From the NCBI RefSeq assembly GCF_027497255.1, contig NZ_CP114903.1, forward strand, positions 3,038,001 through 3,102,000: a DNA stretch of 64,000 bases, read 5' to 3'. Of the stretch, positions 63,372 to 64,000 are shown piece by piece. Under the pieces are notes generated by a model. The model was not told where the DNA came from, made no database searches, and saw only the letters and a program-made list of their open reading frames with translations. The translations under genes and the position numbers were made by a program. Numbering within the stretch: the first letter of the stretch is position 1; each line of letters opens with the position of its first letter. Source of the DNA: Micromonospora sp. WMMD882. Its GTDB lineage: Bacteria; Actinomycetota; Actinomycetes; Mycobacteriales; Micromonosporaceae.

Positions 63372-63989
63372 TCAGACCAGCCGGCTCGTATAACCCGCCG
63401 CCACCAGACGATCGAACGCCGCCCGCACCTCGCCCGGCACCTCCTGCCGGATCGCGAAACCGCGCTCGGCGTACACCTCGATCCGCTGCGTGTCCCCCAC
63501 CAGCATGTCCACCACCCGCCGAGGGCCACCGATGCCACGCACGTACTCGTCGATCCCCAACGGGTTAGACGCGCACACCACGTCGACCTCCGGCCACATC
63601 AACCTGCACGTGGCGAAGGCCCGACGCTGCTGATACGGCCGAGACATGAGCAACACCGAACGCACCGGGATCCGGCGTTCCGCCAACAGTAGGCGCGAAT
63701 AGTCGAGGTTCTCCGCCGTGTTCGTCGCCCGCGGCTCCACGAGAATCGACTCCGCCGGCACACCATGCTCGACCGCGTACTCCCGGTAGTGCACCGCCTC
63801 ACCACGCGGAAACCGCTCCACCGTCGTCGGAGCGTTCGCACTGGTGAACACGATCCACGGGAACAGACCCTCATGAAACAGGCGGGTCGCGACCACCGCC
63901 ACACCGAGATCGTGACTACCGAGCCCGATCCCCACATCACAGGGGCGCAACTCGTGACCCAGATCGTGGTAGCGCCACAACGTCTCCAC
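63372..63989 (-). CDS. YdcF-like (DUF218/ElyC/SanA) protein, possibly partial
   Basis: 205 residues as seen, from GTG 63989; the frame remains open to the window edge, so a few N-terminal residues may be missing. GIGLGSHDLGVAVVATRLFH, WIVFTSANAPTTVERFPRGE, VPAESILVEPRATNTAENLD, VLLMSRPYQQRRAFATCRLM and DVVCASNPLG form the DUF218 core, with conserved acidic and T(A/N)EN motifs. These proteins are linked to cell-envelope or small-molecule phosphate metabolism, with loose functional evidence. A decayed fragment of a paralogue lies at 16680-16930. Confidence 0.85.
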   Translation of the reverse strand: METLWRYHDLGHELRPCDVGIGLGSHDLGVAVVATRLFHEGLFPWIVFTSANAPTTVERFPRGEAVHYREYAVEHGVPAESILVEPRATNTAENLDYSRLLLAERRIPVRSVLLMSRPYQQRRAFATCRLMWPEVDVVCASNPLGIDEYVRGIGGPRRVVDMLVGDTQRIEVYAERGFAIRQEVPGEVRAAFDRLVAAGYTSRLV

Positions 63990-64000
63990 GTCAGCCCGGA

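Overview
The window is high-GC actinobacterial DNA, most like a Micromonosporaceae (Micromonospora-type) chromosome. Codon third positions are almost all G/C, GTG starts and ATGA/GTGA stop-start overlaps are common, and the gene families are typical of filamentous actinomycetes: SchA/CurD-like and antibiotic-monooxygenase proteins, a ricin-lectin beta-helix exoprotein, a DUF2637/replication-relaxation element and an Amc-type RiPP locus. The family calls rest on motif recognition by eye; no database search was run.

Layout. 1-3 kb: the end of a type I restriction HsdR, a frameshifted small lipoprotein and a DnaJ-domain protein. 3-9 kb (minus strand): a coupled polyketide-tailoring operon (triple ABM monooxygenase, P450, SchA/CurD-like) and a large secreted beta-helix/ricin-lectin protein. 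9.6-12.6 kb: YdeI-like, paired-HTH, uncharacterised and DUF4326 genes. 12.6-16.6 kb: a tightly coupled operon of NUDIX-winged-helix protein, MTA/SAH-type nucleosidase with a VQAG..HGDV tail, and a four-helix membrane protein carrying the same motif; a perfect palindrome lies at its promoter. It looks like a nucleotide-based conflict (immune) system. 16.6-19.5 kb: gene remnants, a PQQ-type sugar dehydrogenase, a pentapeptide-repeat gene and the 3' half of a tRNA-Lys, which is a scar of site-specific integration.

19.5-45 kb is accessory DNA: pseudogenes, an exonuclease with a BRCT-like region, two GIY-YIG-type proteins, an IS5-like element split by an ISAs1 element (10-bp target duplication), a Wadjet-like jetABCD operon (SMC-like ATPase plus TOPRIM nuclease), frameshifted genes, a second ISAs1 copy in inverted orientation, and a 1327-residue STAND ATPase with an Mrr-like nuclease domain. 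With HsdR and the 13-16 kb operon this makes a dense set of putative anti-phage or anti-plasmid functions. 45-50 kb holds uncharacterised genes. 50-54 kb is the integrase/HTH/DUF2637/replication-relaxation module of an integrative element with no transfer ATPase in view.

55-64 kb: uncharacterised genes and two regulators lead into an amc RiPP locus on the minus strand (cysteine-rich protein, radical SAM/SPASM maturase AmcB, 60-residue precursor AmcA with four Phe/Trp-Asp-Asn/Ser motifs, pentapeptide-repeat protein). A divergent HTH-TPR regulator and HFCD flavoprotein and a convergent YdcF-like gene complete it. Diverged copies of the pentapeptide gene and the YdcF-like gene at 16.7-19.3 kb point to a second, partly deleted locus of the same type.
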